DNA of 64,000 bases from Citricoccus sp. SGAir0253 (lineage in GTDB: Bacteria; Actinomycetota; Actinomycetes; Actinomycetales; Micrococcaceae): positions 2,418,001 to 2,482,000 of the forward strand of contig NZ_CP039424.1 of the NCBI RefSeq assembly GCF_005877055.1, written 5' to 3'. The notes below the pieces were generated by a model, which saw nothing but the letters and a program-made list of their open reading frames with translations, did no database searches and was not told the origin of the DNA. The stretch's first letter is position 1. Each line of letters starts with the position of its first letter. This document shows positions 16,376-24,745 of the stretch, one piece after another. The position numbers and the translations under genes are program-made.

Positions 16376-17023
16376 ATGATGCGCTTGGATCACGTCTCGT
16401 ACGCCGTTGGCCCGGAGGGTCTCACCGACACCGTGGCCCGGATCGCCGATGCCCTGGGCATCGAACGCGTCAAGGGTGGTGTGCATCCCCGCTTCGGCAC
16501 CCGCAACGCGATCTTCCCGCTGCGCAACCGCCAGTACCTCGAGGTCGTCGAGGCCCTGGACCACCCCTCCTCCGAGAAGGCGCCCTTCGGCCAGGCCGTG
16601 CGCGCCCGCTCCGAGATGGGCGGCGGCTGGATGGGCTGGTGCGTGGCCGTGGACGACCTCTCCCCCTTCGAGGAGCGGCTCGAGCGCCACTCCGTGCCCG
16701 GCAACCGCAAGTTCCCGGACGGCCGCGAGCTGACCTGGCGCCAGATCGGCATCAAGGGCCTCATCGCGGACCCGCAGGTGCCCTACCTGCTGCGCTGGGA
16801 CGACGGCACCGAGGACCTGCACCCCTCGCAGGCCGCCGAGCCGCAGGCCTCCCTCTCGGCCATCACCATCGCCGGCTCGCGCGAGCGCGTGCGCGACTGG
16901 CTCGGCCTCGACGACCCGCAGCAGAAGGTCAAGGACCTCAACGTGGAGTTCCAGGCGCCGTCCGGCACCCCGGGCATCCTCTCCGTGACCTTCGAGACCC
17001 CCAAGGGCACCGTCACCCTCTGA
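16376..17023 (+). CDS. VOC-superfamily (glyoxalase-like) protein
   Basis: A 215-residue protein of the vicinal-oxygen-chelate fold, glyoxalase_3-like. It begins MMRLDHVSYAVGPEGLTDTVARIADALG, the first beta-alpha-beta-beta unit with a metal-type His in LDHVSYAV. The middle reads FGTRNAIFPLRNRQYLEVVEAL, and the end has TFETPKGTVTL. The second half repeats the fold (SLSAITIAGSRERVRDWLGL). The family includes glyoxalases, dioxygenases and binding proteins, and nothing in the neighbourhood points to a substrate. It converges with the CPBP protease gene twelve bases away. Confidence 0.82.
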   Translation: MMRLDHVSYAVGPEGLTDTVARIADALGIERVKGGVHPRFGTRNAIFPLRNRQYLEVVEALDHPSSEKAPFGQAVRARSEMGGGWMGWCVAVDDLSPFEERLERHSVPGNRKFPDGRELTWRQIGIKGLIADPQVPYLLRWDDGTEDLHPSQAAEPQASLSAITIAGSRERVRDWLGLDDPQQKVKDLNVEFQAPSGTPGILSVTFETPKGTVTL

Positions 17024-17034
17024 CCGCCCCGGGC

Positions 17035-17919
17035 TCAGGTGCCGAACCAGCCGAGCTGCGCCAGCAGCGGGTAGGCGACGAAGCCGGTGACGTCCAGCAG
17101 CAGGTGGGCCACCACGAGCGGCGCCACCCGGCGGTGGCGCAGGTAGACCGCGCCGAACACGAGCCCCATCACCAGGTTGCCGATCCCGGGACCGATGCCC
17201 TGGTACAGGTGGTAGGCCGCGCGCAGCACGGCGCAGGCCACCACGACCGCCACGGGGTTCAGCGGCGGGAACGCCCCGCCGGCCCACCGGCGCAGCCCGC
17301 CCTCGGCGACCGGCAGCGCGGGATCCGCCCCGGCCCGCAGCTGCTGCAGGTAGCCGAGCCGGTCGAACAGCCAGGCCACCACGATGACCTCCTCCAGCAC
17401 GGCGTGCCGCAGGGCCGAGAGCACCAGCACCGGCGTGGTCCACCAGTACTCGTTCATCGCGCTGCCGACCACCGCCGTCGTCAGCCCGGCCGCCCGGCCG
17501 CCGGCGTAGACGGCGAGGGTCCCCAGGCCGATCACCAGGAACAGCGCCGCGCCCCAGCCGAGGTCCGCCCCGGGGCGGCGCAGGTCCAGGCCGAGGGTCC
17601 GGAACGGGTTGCGCCCGCGGATCCACAGCAGGTGGAACACGAGCAGCACGGGCACCAGCGCGAAGCCGATGTCCAGCAGCTGGTACGCGAGGTCGAAGTA
17701 CTGGCGGTCGGCCAGCGGCGGGTTCAGCGTGGTGGTCTGCCCGGCCAGCGGTCCGCGGCTCATCTTCTCCAGCAGGTCCACCACGGCATAGACCGCCGAC
17801 CGGCCCAGGGACAGCCCCAGGACGATCGCGATCTCCCAGCGGACCGTGCGCGCCGAGGGGGCGGCGGCCGGCGCGGGCGTCGCGGGAGCGGCCGGGCGGG
17901 GAGCTGCGGGGGTGGTCAC
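17035..17919 (-). CDS. CPBP-family intramembrane metalloprotease
   Basis: Integral membrane protein of 294 residues with about eight hydrophobic helices and an Ala/Pro-rich N-terminal tail. The CPBP (CaaX protease and bacteriocin-processing) motifs occur in order: LEEVIVVAWLFDRL (motif 1 double Glu), VLRAAYHLYQG (motif 2 His) and VVAHLLLDV (motif 3 His and Asp). The Arg of the classical EExxxR motif is replaced by Val, a variation I believe is common in actinobacterial members. Such proteins process or regulate membrane partners; the substrate is unknown. GTG 17919 follows the box TACACT by six bases. Its 5' end is divergent from the adjoining phosphotransferase gene. Confidence 0.87.
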   Translation of the reverse strand: MTTPAAPRPAAPATPAPAAAPSARTVRWEIAIVLGLSLGRSAVYAVVDLLEKMSRGPLAGQTTTLNPPLADRQYFDLAYQLLDIGFALVPVLLVFHLLWIRGRNPFRTLGLDLRRPGADLGWGAALFLVIGLGTLAVYAGGRAAGLTTAVVGSAMNEYWWTTPVLVLSALRHAVLEEVIVVAWLFDRLGYLQQLRAGADPALPVAEGGLRRWAGGAFPPLNPVAVVVACAVLRAAYHLYQGIGPGIGNLVMGLVFGAVYLRHRRVAPLVVAHLLLDVTGFVAYPLLAQLGWFGT

Positions 17920-17925
17920 CGCTCC

Positions 17926-17931
17926 AGTGTA
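17926..17931 (-). promoter_or_regulatory. -10 box TACACT of the CPBP gene
   Basis: On the minus strand TACACT, six bases, then GTG 17919. Paired back-to-back with TACCGT for the divergent gene, so two leaderless promoters share 25 bases. Confidence 0.55.
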
Positions 17932-17944
17932 GGAAGCACCCCGC

Positions 17945-17950
17945 TACCGT
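17945..17950 (+). promoter_or_regulatory. -10 box TACCGT of the phosphotransferase gene
   Basis: TACCGT, six bases (GGGGCC), then ATG 17957. Leaderless arrangement. Confidence 0.55.
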
Positions 17951-17956
17951 GGGGCC

Positions 17957-19021
17957 ATGGCCTCCCCACCGTCCGACGCCGACCTCGCGCTCGCCCGCGC
18001 CGCCGCCGCCCGGCCCCTGGCCGGGACCGGCCCGGACGCCGCCCGCCGGCTGGCCGCGGCGGACTGGTCCGCCGGGGTCGTGGAGGAGGGCGGGGCGTCC
18101 CACCGGGTCCTCGTGCTGCCCGGCACCGGCGCGGTCCGGATGACGCGCGACGCGCGGGCCGCGGCCCGGCTGCCGGCGAACGTCGCGCTCGTGGCGGCAC
18201 TGGCGGACACCGCGCGGCTGCCGGTGGACCTGCCGGTGCCCCTCACCGAGGTGGTCACCGCCGCGGACGGGACGGCCGCCGTCGTCCAGGGGTACCTGCC
18301 CGGCCGGCCCCACCCGCCGCACACCGGCGACCCCGCGGTGCTGCGCGCGCTGTGCGCGGCGCTCGCGGCGGTGGACACCGCTCCGCTGCTGCCCCACCTG
18401 GCCCCGCCCTTCGCGTACCGGGGCCCGTGGCCGGCGGCGCGGGTCGAGCGCCTCCGCCGGCTGCCGGACCGGCTGCGCCGGGCCCACGGCGCGGCGCTGT
18501 GGGACGGGCCGTGGGCGGCGGAGCACCCCGCGGTGTCCGCCGCCCGGTTCCCGGACGCGGCGGAGGAGCTGCTGGACACCCTCCGGTCCTGGACCGAGGA
18601 CCCGGTGGTGCCGCCGGCGCTCGTGCACGGCGACCTCGCCGGGCACAACATGCGCTGGATGCGCGGGGGAACCGCCGGCCCCGCGGCGTCCCCCCGGGCC
18701 CCGTGGCGGCTCACCGGGATCCTCGACTGGGACCTGGCCAGCCGGTGGGACCCCGCGCTCAACGCCGCGCACCTGTCCCTGTGGCACGGCGAGGACCGGC
18801 TCGGGGAGATCGCCCGGGACCCCTTCGAGGCGCACCGGGCCCGGGCCTGGCTCGGCTGGACGGCGCTGGAGGCGCTCGACGACGCCGCCGGCCGCGAGGA
18901 TCCCTCCAGCAGCCTCCGCCCGCCGGACTGGCCGAGGCTGCTGCGCAGGGTGCTGCCTCGTCTCGGCCGGGCCGTGGCGGCGCTGCGCGGCGCCGGTCAG
19001 GGGCGCAGCGTGGCCAGGTAG
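17957..19021 (+). CDS. APH-like phosphotransferase
   Basis: A 354-residue protein of the aminoglycoside phosphotransferase/choline kinase fold. The catalytic loop is ALVHGDLAGHNMRW (HGDxxxxN) at about residues 220-233 and the metal-binding segment is GILDWDLASRWDPALNAAHL. The N-lobe is divergent and Ala/Pro-rich, with AAVVQGYLPGRPHPP as the hinge. These enzymes phosphorylate small alcohols, sugars or drugs; nothing indicates antibiotic resistance specifically. Its 3' end overlaps the convergent, similarly folded gene by 25 bases. Confidence 0.82.
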   Translation: MASPPSDADLALARAAAARPLAGTGPDAARRLAAADWSAGVVEEGGASHRVLVLPGTGAVRMTRDARAAARLPANVALVAALADTARLPVDLPVPLTEVVTAADGTAAVVQGYLPGRPHPPHTGDPAVLRALCAALAAVDTAPLLPHLAPPFAYRGPWPAARVERLRRLPDRLRRAHGAALWDGPWAAEHPAVSAARFPDAAEELLDTLRSWTEDPVVPPALVHGDLAGHNMRWMRGGTAGPAASPRAPWRLTGILDWDLASRWDPALNAAHLSLWHGEDRLGEIARDPFEAHRARAWLGWTALEALDDAAGREDPSSSLRPPDWPRLLRRVLPRLGRAVAALRGAGQGRSVAR

Positions 19022-19968
19022 TCCCGGCCGACCGCGTGCAGGGCGTCCTCGGGCGGCTGGACCGCGAGGATGGTGGCGACGACGATGGCCCAGCCCCGCG
19101 CGCGACGCCAGAGGGCCTCGTCGGCGGGCCGGCTGGCGTCGTACCGGGCGCGGAACGCCGCGGCGCCGGCGGGCGTGAAGTGGGTCAGCGCGATGCCCAG
19201 GTCCGAGGCCGGGTCCCCGGCGCACAGGTCGCCGAAGTCCACGAGGACCGGGCGCGGCGGCCCGGCCGGGGCGCCGGGGCCGGCCGCAGCGGCGGTCGCC
19301 GGGTCCCCCGCCGCGGCGTCCGTCAGCACGGTGTTGTCCGGGTGCGGGTCGCCGTGCAGCCAGGCCGGCGGGCCGGCGTGCACCGGCGCGGCGAGGGCGT
19401 CGTGCCACGCGACCCCGGCGGCGCGGACCACGACCGGGTCCAGGTCCGGCACCAGGTCCGCCCAGCGCGCGGCGTAGCGCTCCCGCGCCGAGGCCAGCGG
19501 CATCCCCCGGAACGGGTTCGCCGGGGCGCCGGGCGGCGCCGGCACGTGGAGGCGCCGCAGCCCCGCGGCGAGGGCGCCGGCGTAGGCGTCCCGCTCCGCG
19601 GCCGGCCGGTGCACCGCCGGGGTCCCCGCCACCCACGGCACCACGGCCCACCGGTAGGGGTACCCGGCCGCGGGCACGCCGGTCCGGACGGGAGCCGGCA
19701 GGCCGAGCCCGGTCCGGGCGCCGAGGACGGGCAGCCAGGCGACCTCCCGGTCGAGCAGCGCCTCGGCGGCCTCGTGGCGGGGCAGGCGGACGGCGAGGCG
19801 GTCCCCCAGCCGGACCATGGTGTTGTCCCAGCCGCGGACCACGCCGGCGGCCGGATCTGCGTCCCCGGCGACCGGCAGCCACGCCAGGTCCGGGTGCTGG
19901 TCGGCCAGCAGGGCGCGGACGAGCGCGGCGGTGACGTCAGGCTCGCCGGACCGATGCTCCCGGGGCAC
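18997..19968 (-). CDS. Aminoglycoside phosphotransferase-family protein
   Basis: A 323-residue kinase-fold phosphotransferase, more canonical than its convergent neighbour. It has WDNTMVRLGDRLAVRLPRHEAAEALLDREVAWLPVL (N-lobe Lys/Arg and Glu), YRWAVVPWVAGTPA (hinge), the catalytic AWLHGDPHPDNTVL and the metal-binding VLVDFGDLCAGDPASDLGIAL. The related proteins are often annotated as streptomycin- or macrolide-kinase-like, but substrate cannot be assigned. I use GTG 19968, which has GGAGAGG six bases upstream, over a longer in-frame TTG at 19989 that would overlap the large inverted repeat. The protein shares its fold but little sequence with the gene on the other strand. Confidence 0.86.
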   Translation of the reverse strand: MPREHRSGEPDVTAALVRALLADQHPDLAWLPVAGDADPAAGVVRGWDNTMVRLGDRLAVRLPRHEAAEALLDREVAWLPVLGARTGLGLPAPVRTGVPAAGYPYRWAVVPWVAGTPAVHRPAAERDAYAGALAAGLRRLHVPAPPGAPANPFRGMPLASARERYAARWADLVPDLDPVVVRAAGVAWHDALAAPVHAGPPAWLHGDPHPDNTVLTDAAAGDPATAAAAGPGAPAGPPRPVLVDFGDLCAGDPASDLGIALTHFTPAGAAAFRARYDASRPADEALWRRARGWAIVVATILAVQPPEDALHAVGRDYLATLRP

Positions 19969-19985
19969 GTCGTCCTCTCCTGGAG

Positions 19986-20060
19986 GCAACTGGAGGTCGA
20001 ATCCGCCCCGGATCCAGCCCGTTCCCGGGCCCGGACGGGGCGGATTCGACCTCCAGTTGC
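19986..20060. repeat. Perfect 25-bp inverted repeat with 25-base loop
   Basis: Arms 19986-20010 and 20036-20060 are exact reverse complements (outer ends GCAACTGGAGG and CCTCCAGTTGC, inner ends CCGCCCCG and CGGGGCGG) around a GC-rich loop. It sits between the gatB stop (20072) and the phosphotransferase ribosome site. On the minus strand it could terminate the gatCAB transcript, but it lacks a T-run and is much longer than a usual terminator. It may instead be a dispersed repeat copy or a protein-binding cruciform. Confidence 0.9.
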
Positions 20061-20071
20061 AGGGGGTGGGG

Positions 20072-21586
20072 TTACTCGGAGACGCCCAGCTGCTCCAGGA
20101 CGATCTCGCGCACGCGGCCGGCGTCGGCCTGGCCGCGGGTGGCCTTCATGACCGGGCCGATGAGCGCGCCGACGGCCTGCAGCTTGCCGCCCCGGATCTT
20201 GTCCACCACGCCCGGGTTCTGGGCGATGGCCTCCTGCACGGCGGCGGTGAGGGCGCCGTCGTCGGAGACCACGGCCAGCGAGCGGGCCTCGACGATCCCG
20301 CGCGGGGAGCCCTCGCCCGCGGCCACGAAGCCGAGGACCTGCTTGGCGATCTTGTCGTTGATGGTCTTCTCGGCGATGAGCGCCTCGACCTCCACGACGT
20401 CGGCCGGGCCGATCCCCAGCTCGGCGACCTCCCGCTCGGCCACGTTGGCCAGGCGCGCGATCTCGCCCATCCACCACTTGCGGGCCGCCGGGGCGGAGGC
20501 CCCCGCCTCGATGGTGGCGGCGATCTCGTCCATCACCCCGGCGTTGACGACGTCCCGGAACTCCTCGTCCGAGTAGCCCCACTCCGCCTTGAGCCGGCGG
20601 CGGCGCTCGGCCGGGGGCTCGGGCAGCTGCGCGCGCAGCTCCTCGATCCACTCCGGGGTGGTCACGATCGGCACGAGGTCCGGCTCCGGGAAGTACCGGT
20701 AGTCGTCCGCGTCCGACTTCGGCCGGCCCGCGGTGGTGGTGCGGGTGTCCTCGTGCCAGTGGCGGGTCTCCTGCGTGATGGTCCCGCCGGCGCGCAGGAT
20801 CGCGGCCTGGCGCTGGATCTCGTAGGTCACGGCGTGGGCCACGGCGCGCGTGGAGTTCACGTTCTTCGTCTCGGTGCGGATGCCGAAGACGTGGTGGCCC
20901 TTCTCCATGAGCGAGACGTTGGCGTCGCAGCGGACGTTGCCGCGCTCCATCCGCGCGTCCGAGATGTCCAGTGCCTTGACGATGTCCCGGATCGCGGTGA
21001 CGTAGGCCCGCGCCAGCTCGGGGGCGCGCTCGCCGGCACCCTTGATCGGCTTGGTGACGATCTCGATGAGCGGCACGCCGGCCCGGTTGTAGTCCACGAG
21101 GGAGTGGGCGGCGTCCTGGATGCGCCCGGAGGCCCCGCCGACGTGGGTCAGCTTGCCGGCGTCCTCCTCCATGTGGGCGCGCTCGATCTCCACGCGGAAG
21201 ACCGTGCCGTCCTCGAGCTCCACGTCCAGCCAGCCGTCGTGGGCGATCGGGTCGTCGTACTGGGAGGTCTGGAAGTTCTTCGGGGTGTCCGGGTAGAAGT
21301 AGTTCTTCCGGGCGAAGCCGCAGACCGGCGCGATCTGGCAGTTCAGGGCCAGGCCCAGCTTGATCGCGTACTCCACGGCCTTGCCGTTGACCACCGGCAG
21401 CACGCCGGGCAGGCCCAGGTCCACCTCGGTGACGTTGGTGTTCGGCACGTCGCCGAAGGCGTTGGGCGCCGAGGAGAACATCTTGGTCCTCGTGTTCAGC
21501 TCCACGTGGACCTCGAAGCCCAGGACGGGCTCGAACTCCGCCAGGGCCTCCTCGAACGTGAGCACCTCGTCGGTGACGGCGGCCAT
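20072..21586 (-). CDS. gatB: Asp-tRNA(Asn)/Glu-tRNA(Gln) amidotransferase subunit B
   Basis: tRNA-binding kinase subunit of GatCAB, which phosphorylates and amidates misacylated Glu-tRNA-Gln or Asp-tRNA-Asn. The 504-residue product has FEPVLGFEVHVELNTRTKMFSSAPNAFG near the N-terminus and the ATP/tRNA pocket segments SLVDYNRAGVPLIEIVTKP, MERGNVRCDANVSL and GIRTETKNVNSTRAVAHAVTYEIQRQ. The C-terminal helical/YqeY-like tail is AEKTINDKIAKQVLGFV to KATRGQADAGRVREIVLEQL. The start at 21586 shares one base with the gatA stop (TGATG), indicating coupling. The cradle zinc cysteines of some GatB proteins are not evident. Confidence 0.97.
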   Translation of the reverse strand: MAAVTDEVLTFEEALAEFEPVLGFEVHVELNTRTKMFSSAPNAFGDVPNTNVTEVDLGLPGVLPVVNGKAVEYAIKLGLALNCQIAPVCGFARKNYFYPDTPKNFQTSQYDDPIAHDGWLDVELEDGTVFRVEIERAHMEEDAGKLTHVGGASGRIQDAAHSLVDYNRAGVPLIEIVTKPIKGAGERAPELARAYVTAIRDIVKALDISDARMERGNVRCDANVSLMEKGHHVFGIRTETKNVNSTRAVAHAVTYEIQRQAAILRAGGTITQETRHWHEDTRTTTAGRPKSDADDYRYFPEPDLVPIVTTPEWIEELRAQLPEPPAERRRRLKAEWGYSDEEFRDVVNAGVMDEIAATIEAGASAPAARKWWMGEIARLANVAEREVAELGIGPADVVEVEALIAEKTINDKIAKQVLGFVAAGEGSPRGIVEARSLAVVSDDGALTAAVQEAIAQNPGVVDKIRGGKLQAVGALIGPVMKATRGQADAGRVREIVLEQLGVSE

Positions 21587-23190
21587 CAGTCCTCTCCTCC
21601 TGCAGTGGTGGTGCGTGACGTGCCGACGCCGGCCGGCTGGGCCGGGCGGGCCTCGTCCAGTTCGGGGGCCTGGGCCCACAGCGGGCCGTCCCAGGCCTGC
21701 TCGAGGCGGGACTCCAGGGCGGCGGCGGCGCGGTACATCACCGCGTCCGCGCGGGCGGGGGCGAGGAACTGCACGCCCACCGGCAGGCCGTCGGCCAGGC
21801 CGCCGGGCACCGAGATGCCGGGCACGCCCGCCAGGTTGGCCGGGATGGTGGCCACGTCGTTGAGGTACATGGCCAGCGGGTCGTCCAGCTTCTCGCCGAA
21901 GCCGAACGCGGTGGTCGGCGACGTCGGGGAGACCAGCACGTCCACCTGGGCGAACGCGGCCTCGAAGTCGCGCTGGACCAGCGTGCGGATCTTCTGCGCC
22001 GAGCCGTAGTAGGCGTCGTAGTAGCCGGCGGACAGGGCGTAGGTGCCCAGGATGATGCGCCGCTTGACCTCCTCGCCGAAGCCGGCGGCGCGGGTGGCGC
22101 CCATGACCTGCTCGATCGTCCCGCCGCCGTCCGGCACCACGCGGTTGCCGTAGCGCACGCCGTCGAACTTGGCCAGGTTGGAGGAGGCCTCCGAGGGCAT
22201 GATGAGGTAGTAGGCGCCCAGCGCGTAGCGGAAGTGCGGGCAGGAGACCTCGACCACCTCGGCGCCGGCCTCCTTGAGCACGGCGACGGCCTCGCGGAAG
22301 CGCGCCAGCACGCCCTCCTGGTAGCCCTCGCCCTTGAGCTCGGTGACGATGCCGATCCGCAGGCCGGCCACGTCGTCCCGGCGGGCGGCCTCCAGCAACC
22401 CCTCGATCGGCTCGGGCAGGGAGGTGGAGTCCTTGGGGTCGTGGCCGCCCAGCAGTTCCTGCAGGGCGGCGGCGTCCTGGACGGTGCGGGCCACGGGGCC
22501 CACCTGGTCCAGGGAGGAGGCCATGGCGATCACGCCGTAGCGCGAGACGCCGCCGTAGGTGGGCTTGGCGCCCACGGTGCCGGTGACGGCGCCGGGCTGG
22601 CGGATGGAGCCGCCCGTGTCCGAGCCCAGGGCCAGCGGGGCCATGAACGCGGCCACGGCCGCGGCCGAGCCGCCGCCCGAGCCGCCCGGGATCCGCTCCG
22701 GGTCCCACGGGTTGCGCGTGTTGCCGAAGGCGGAGTGCTCCGTGGAGCCGCCCATGGCGAACTCGTCCATGTTGGTCTTGCCCAGGATCGGCAGCCGCGC
22801 CTCGCGCAGCCGGGTCACCACGGTGGCGTCGTACGGGCTCATCCAGCCCTCGAGCATCCGCGAGGCGGCGGTGGTGGGCTGGCCGACCGTGACGATGTTG
22901 TCCTTCACGGCCACGGGCACGCCGGCCAGCGGGTGCAGGGCCTCGGCCTCGGCGCCCCCGGCGGCGCGGATCGCGTCCACCTCGGCCGCCACGGCGAGGG
23001 CCTCGTCCGTGTTGACGTGCAGGAAGGCGTGGATGCCGGTGCCCGAGCCGTCACCGTCCACGGCGGCGATCCGGTCCAGGTGGGCGCGCGTCAGCTCCAC
23101 GGAGGTGATCTCCCCCGCGCGCAGGCGCTCGGCCATCTGCAGGGCGGTCAGGCGGACCAGTTCGGTCCCGGTGGCCTGGCTCACGGTCAC
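21586..23190 (-). CDS. gatA: Asp-tRNA(Asn)/Glu-tRNA(Gln) amidotransferase subunit A
   Basis: Amidase subunit that releases ammonia from glutamine for GatB. The 534-residue protein carries the amidase-signature triad: Lys in [19 protein letters not shown], the cis-Ser in [24 protein letters not shown] and the nucleophilic Ser in [39 protein letters not shown] follows. GTG 23190 overlaps the gatC stop as GTGA, so all three subunits are translationally coupled in the order C-A-B. An insertion-free core of ordinary length; the C-terminus ends with a Gln/Ala/Gly-rich tail. Confidence 0.97.
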   Translation of the reverse strand: MTVSQATGTELVRLTALQMAERLRAGEITSVELTRAHLDRIAAVDGDGSGTGIHAFLHVNTDEALAVAAEVDAIRAAGGAEAEALHPLAGVPVAVKDNIVTVGQPTTAASRMLEGWMSPYDATVVTRLREARLPILGKTNMDEFAMGGSTEHSAFGNTRNPWDPERIPGGSGGGSAAAVAAFMAPLALGSDTGGSIRQPGAVTGTVGAKPTYGGVSRYGVIAMASSLDQVGPVARTVQDAAALQELLGGHDPKDSTSLPEPIEGLLEAARRDDVAGLRIGIVTELKGEGYQEGVLARFREAVAVLKEAGAEVVEVSCPHFRYALGAYYLIMPSEASSNLAKFDGVRYGNRVVPDGGGTIEQVMGATRAAGFGEEVKRRIILGTYALSAGYYDAYYGSAQKIRTLVQRDFEAAFAQVDVLVSPTSPTTAFGFGEKLDDPLAMYLNDVATIPANLAGVPGISVPGGLADGLPVGVQFLAPARADAVMYRAAAALESRLEQAWDGPLWAQAPELDEARPAQPAGVGTSRTTTAGGED

Positions 23191-23483
23191 TCCCCCTCCA
23201 GGATCGCGGGCACCCGGAACTGGCCGTCCTCGGCGTCGGGGGCCATGGCCAGGGCCTGCTCCTGCGTGAGCATCCCCGCCGGCTCGTCCTCGCGGAACAC
23301 GTTCTGCAGCGGGATGGGGTGCGACGTGGGCGGCACGTCGTCCCCGGCGACCTCGCTGACGGAGGCGACGGCATCCATGATGACGGCGAGCTCACCGGAC
23401 ATCTTGTCCAGTTCCTGCTCGTCCATCCGGATGTGGGCCAGTCGCGCCAGGTGGGCGACGTCCTCACGGGTGATGGCGGACAT
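23187..23483 (-). CDS. gatC: Asp-tRNA(Asn)/Glu-tRNA(Gln) amidotransferase subunit C
   Basis: Small subunit that wraps around and stabilises GatA. The 98-residue product has the family pattern: N-terminal [32 protein letters not shown] helices, [21 protein letters not shown] linker, and the C-terminal [21 protein letters not shown] strand. AGGAG lies seven bases before ATG 23483. A -10-like TAAACT at 23522-23527 gives a leader of about 30 bases, so this is the operon's first gene. Confidence 0.96.
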   Translation of the reverse strand: MSAITREDVAHLARLAHIRMDEQELDKMSGELAVIMDAVASVSEVAGDDVPPTSHPIPLQNVFREDEPAGMLTQEQALAMAPDAEDGQFRVPAILEGE

Positions 23484-23521
23484 GGGTCTCCTGTGCTCTT
23501 GCGCGGGTGGTTCTCCCCCTG

Positions 23522-23527
23522 AGTTTA
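23522..23527 (-). promoter_or_regulatory. -10 box TAAACT of gatC-gatA-gatB
   Basis: Minus-strand TAAACT overlaps the TAA stop of the acyltransferase gene and lies about 39 bases before gatC ATG 23483. Unlike the leaderless genes, this one leaves a leader with a ribosome site. Confidence 0.5.
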
Positions 23528-24553
23528 GTGGCTGCGACTGCCGACGGACTCCGGCATCCGGGACCCCGGCCCCGACCGGGCGTGCTCCTGCGTCGCGGCG
23601 GCGCGGACGGGCGGCGCGGAATCCACTGGACGCGCCCGGCGCGAGGCCGGCAAGGAGAACAGCCAACGGGTCCAGTCGCCCCCCAGCACCAGGACCAGGG
23701 GGAACAGGACGCCGCCCGCCAACGCGGCGAGGTTCACTCCGACCCCGTCCATGCCGGACTGGGTGGCCCAGCGGACGGCCAGCGACAGGGCCGGGAAGTG
23801 GGCGCAGTACCAGATCACGCTGTTCCGTCCGATCCATTCGAGGAACCGCATCCTCGGCAGACGGGGTCCGACCCACGTGATGACCACGAACCAGGGAAGC
23901 GGCGCCAGGACCCCGGTCACGCCGAATTGCGTCATCGGGCTGTCCCCGGTGGCGACCATGCCCAGGAGCCCGACGGCCGTGCCCGCGATCGGCACCCACG
24001 GTCCGGCGGCCTGGACCGTCCGGCGCATCGTCATGAGGACTGCGCCGAGGAAGTAGTACGTGCCGTAGAACAGGTAGTCGCGCAGGACCGGCTCACTCGG
24101 CTCGAGCAGGACGAGCAGGACGGGCAGGGCCAGGGCGGGAACCCACGCCGGGACCCACTTCGTGAACCAGCCCAGGGCCACGCAGAACAACAGCGTGCCC
24201 AGGAACCAGAGGTGGCCGAATCCGCCGATCCATTCCCAGGGATCGGAGAACTGCGAGCGCCTGCCGACGAGCAGGACCGTGATGATCCCCCAGAGGAGGA
24301 ACGGCCAGAGCAGGTGACGCACCTTGCCGGAGACGTAGACGCCCAGGGGCTTGCGCACCGCCCGTGCCAGCAGCATGCCGGACATGGCGAACAGGACAGG
24401 CACCCGCAGGGGGCTGAGGAACAGGAAGAGATCCGCCAACCACGGCATCGGCTCGACGTCCCGGACCGCGGGCATGGTGACCGCGTGCAACGTGATCACC
24501 AGGGTGATCGCCACCCCCCGGAAGAGATCCATCCAATGGTGGCGTTCCTGCAT
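23525..24553 (-). CDS. Acyltransferase 3-family membrane protein
   Basis: Multi-pass membrane acyltransferase of the OafA/NolL (acyltransferase 3) family, which O-acylates sugars or envelope polymers. The 342-residue product opens MQERHHWMDLFRGVAITLVITLHAV, with the catalytic-type His in the first helix, continues FLSPLRVPVLFAMSGMLLARAVRK and has about ten helices. A GGAGG site precedes ATG 24553; a longer frame upstream is low complexity and rejected. GC is clearly lower than in flanking genes (about 63 % in a 60-base sample), and it interrupts the gatCAB-GNAT-ligA order, so acquisition by transfer is plausible. The acyl acceptor is unknown. Confidence 0.85.
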   Translation of the reverse strand: MQERHHWMDLFRGVAITLVITLHAVTMPAVRDVEPMPWLADLFLFLSPLRVPVLFAMSGMLLARAVRKPLGVYVSGKVRHLLWPFLLWGIITVLLVGRRSQFSDPWEWIGGFGHLWFLGTLLFCVALGWFTKWVPAWVPALALPVLLVLLEPSEPVLRDYLFYGTYYFLGAVLMTMRRTVQAAGPWVPIAGTAVGLLGMVATGDSPMTQFGVTGVLAPLPWFVVITWVGPRLPRMRFLEWIGRNSVIWYCAHFPALSLAVRWATQSGMDGVGVNLAALAGGVLFPLVLVLGGDWTRWLFSLPASRRARPVDSAPPVRAAATQEHARSGPGSRMPESVGSRSH

Positions 24554-24745
24554 GTCGCTCCTCCGTGCGCCGGGCGTCGCCGTCGCGCGGACCGGGCGAC
24601 GATGGTCGACCGCCCAGCCTAGGGAGCGCCTCCGCCCGGACGTCCCCGAGACCCGCGACCCGACGCGATTGAGAGGAACCTCACCCCGGGGTGGTCCCTG
24701 CCGAGGCGGCCCTCCCACCGGGATGGCGCCCCGGGGATTCCGGGA

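Noticed and set aside
16331-19882. An 1183-residue minus-strand open frame across VOC, CPBP and phosphotransferase genes
   Set aside because: It covers at least three well-supported genes on both strands and its translation is mostly Arg/Gly/Pro; no family resemblance.
17957-19968. Antibiotic-resistance gene pair
   Set aside because: Both proteins have the phosphotransferase fold, but the fold covers many substrates, no resistance-specific motif is visible and no mobile element is nearby.
19986-20060. Phage or integrase attachment site
   Set aside because: There is no integrase, tRNA gene or direct repeat nearby; inverted arms alone do not make an attachment site.
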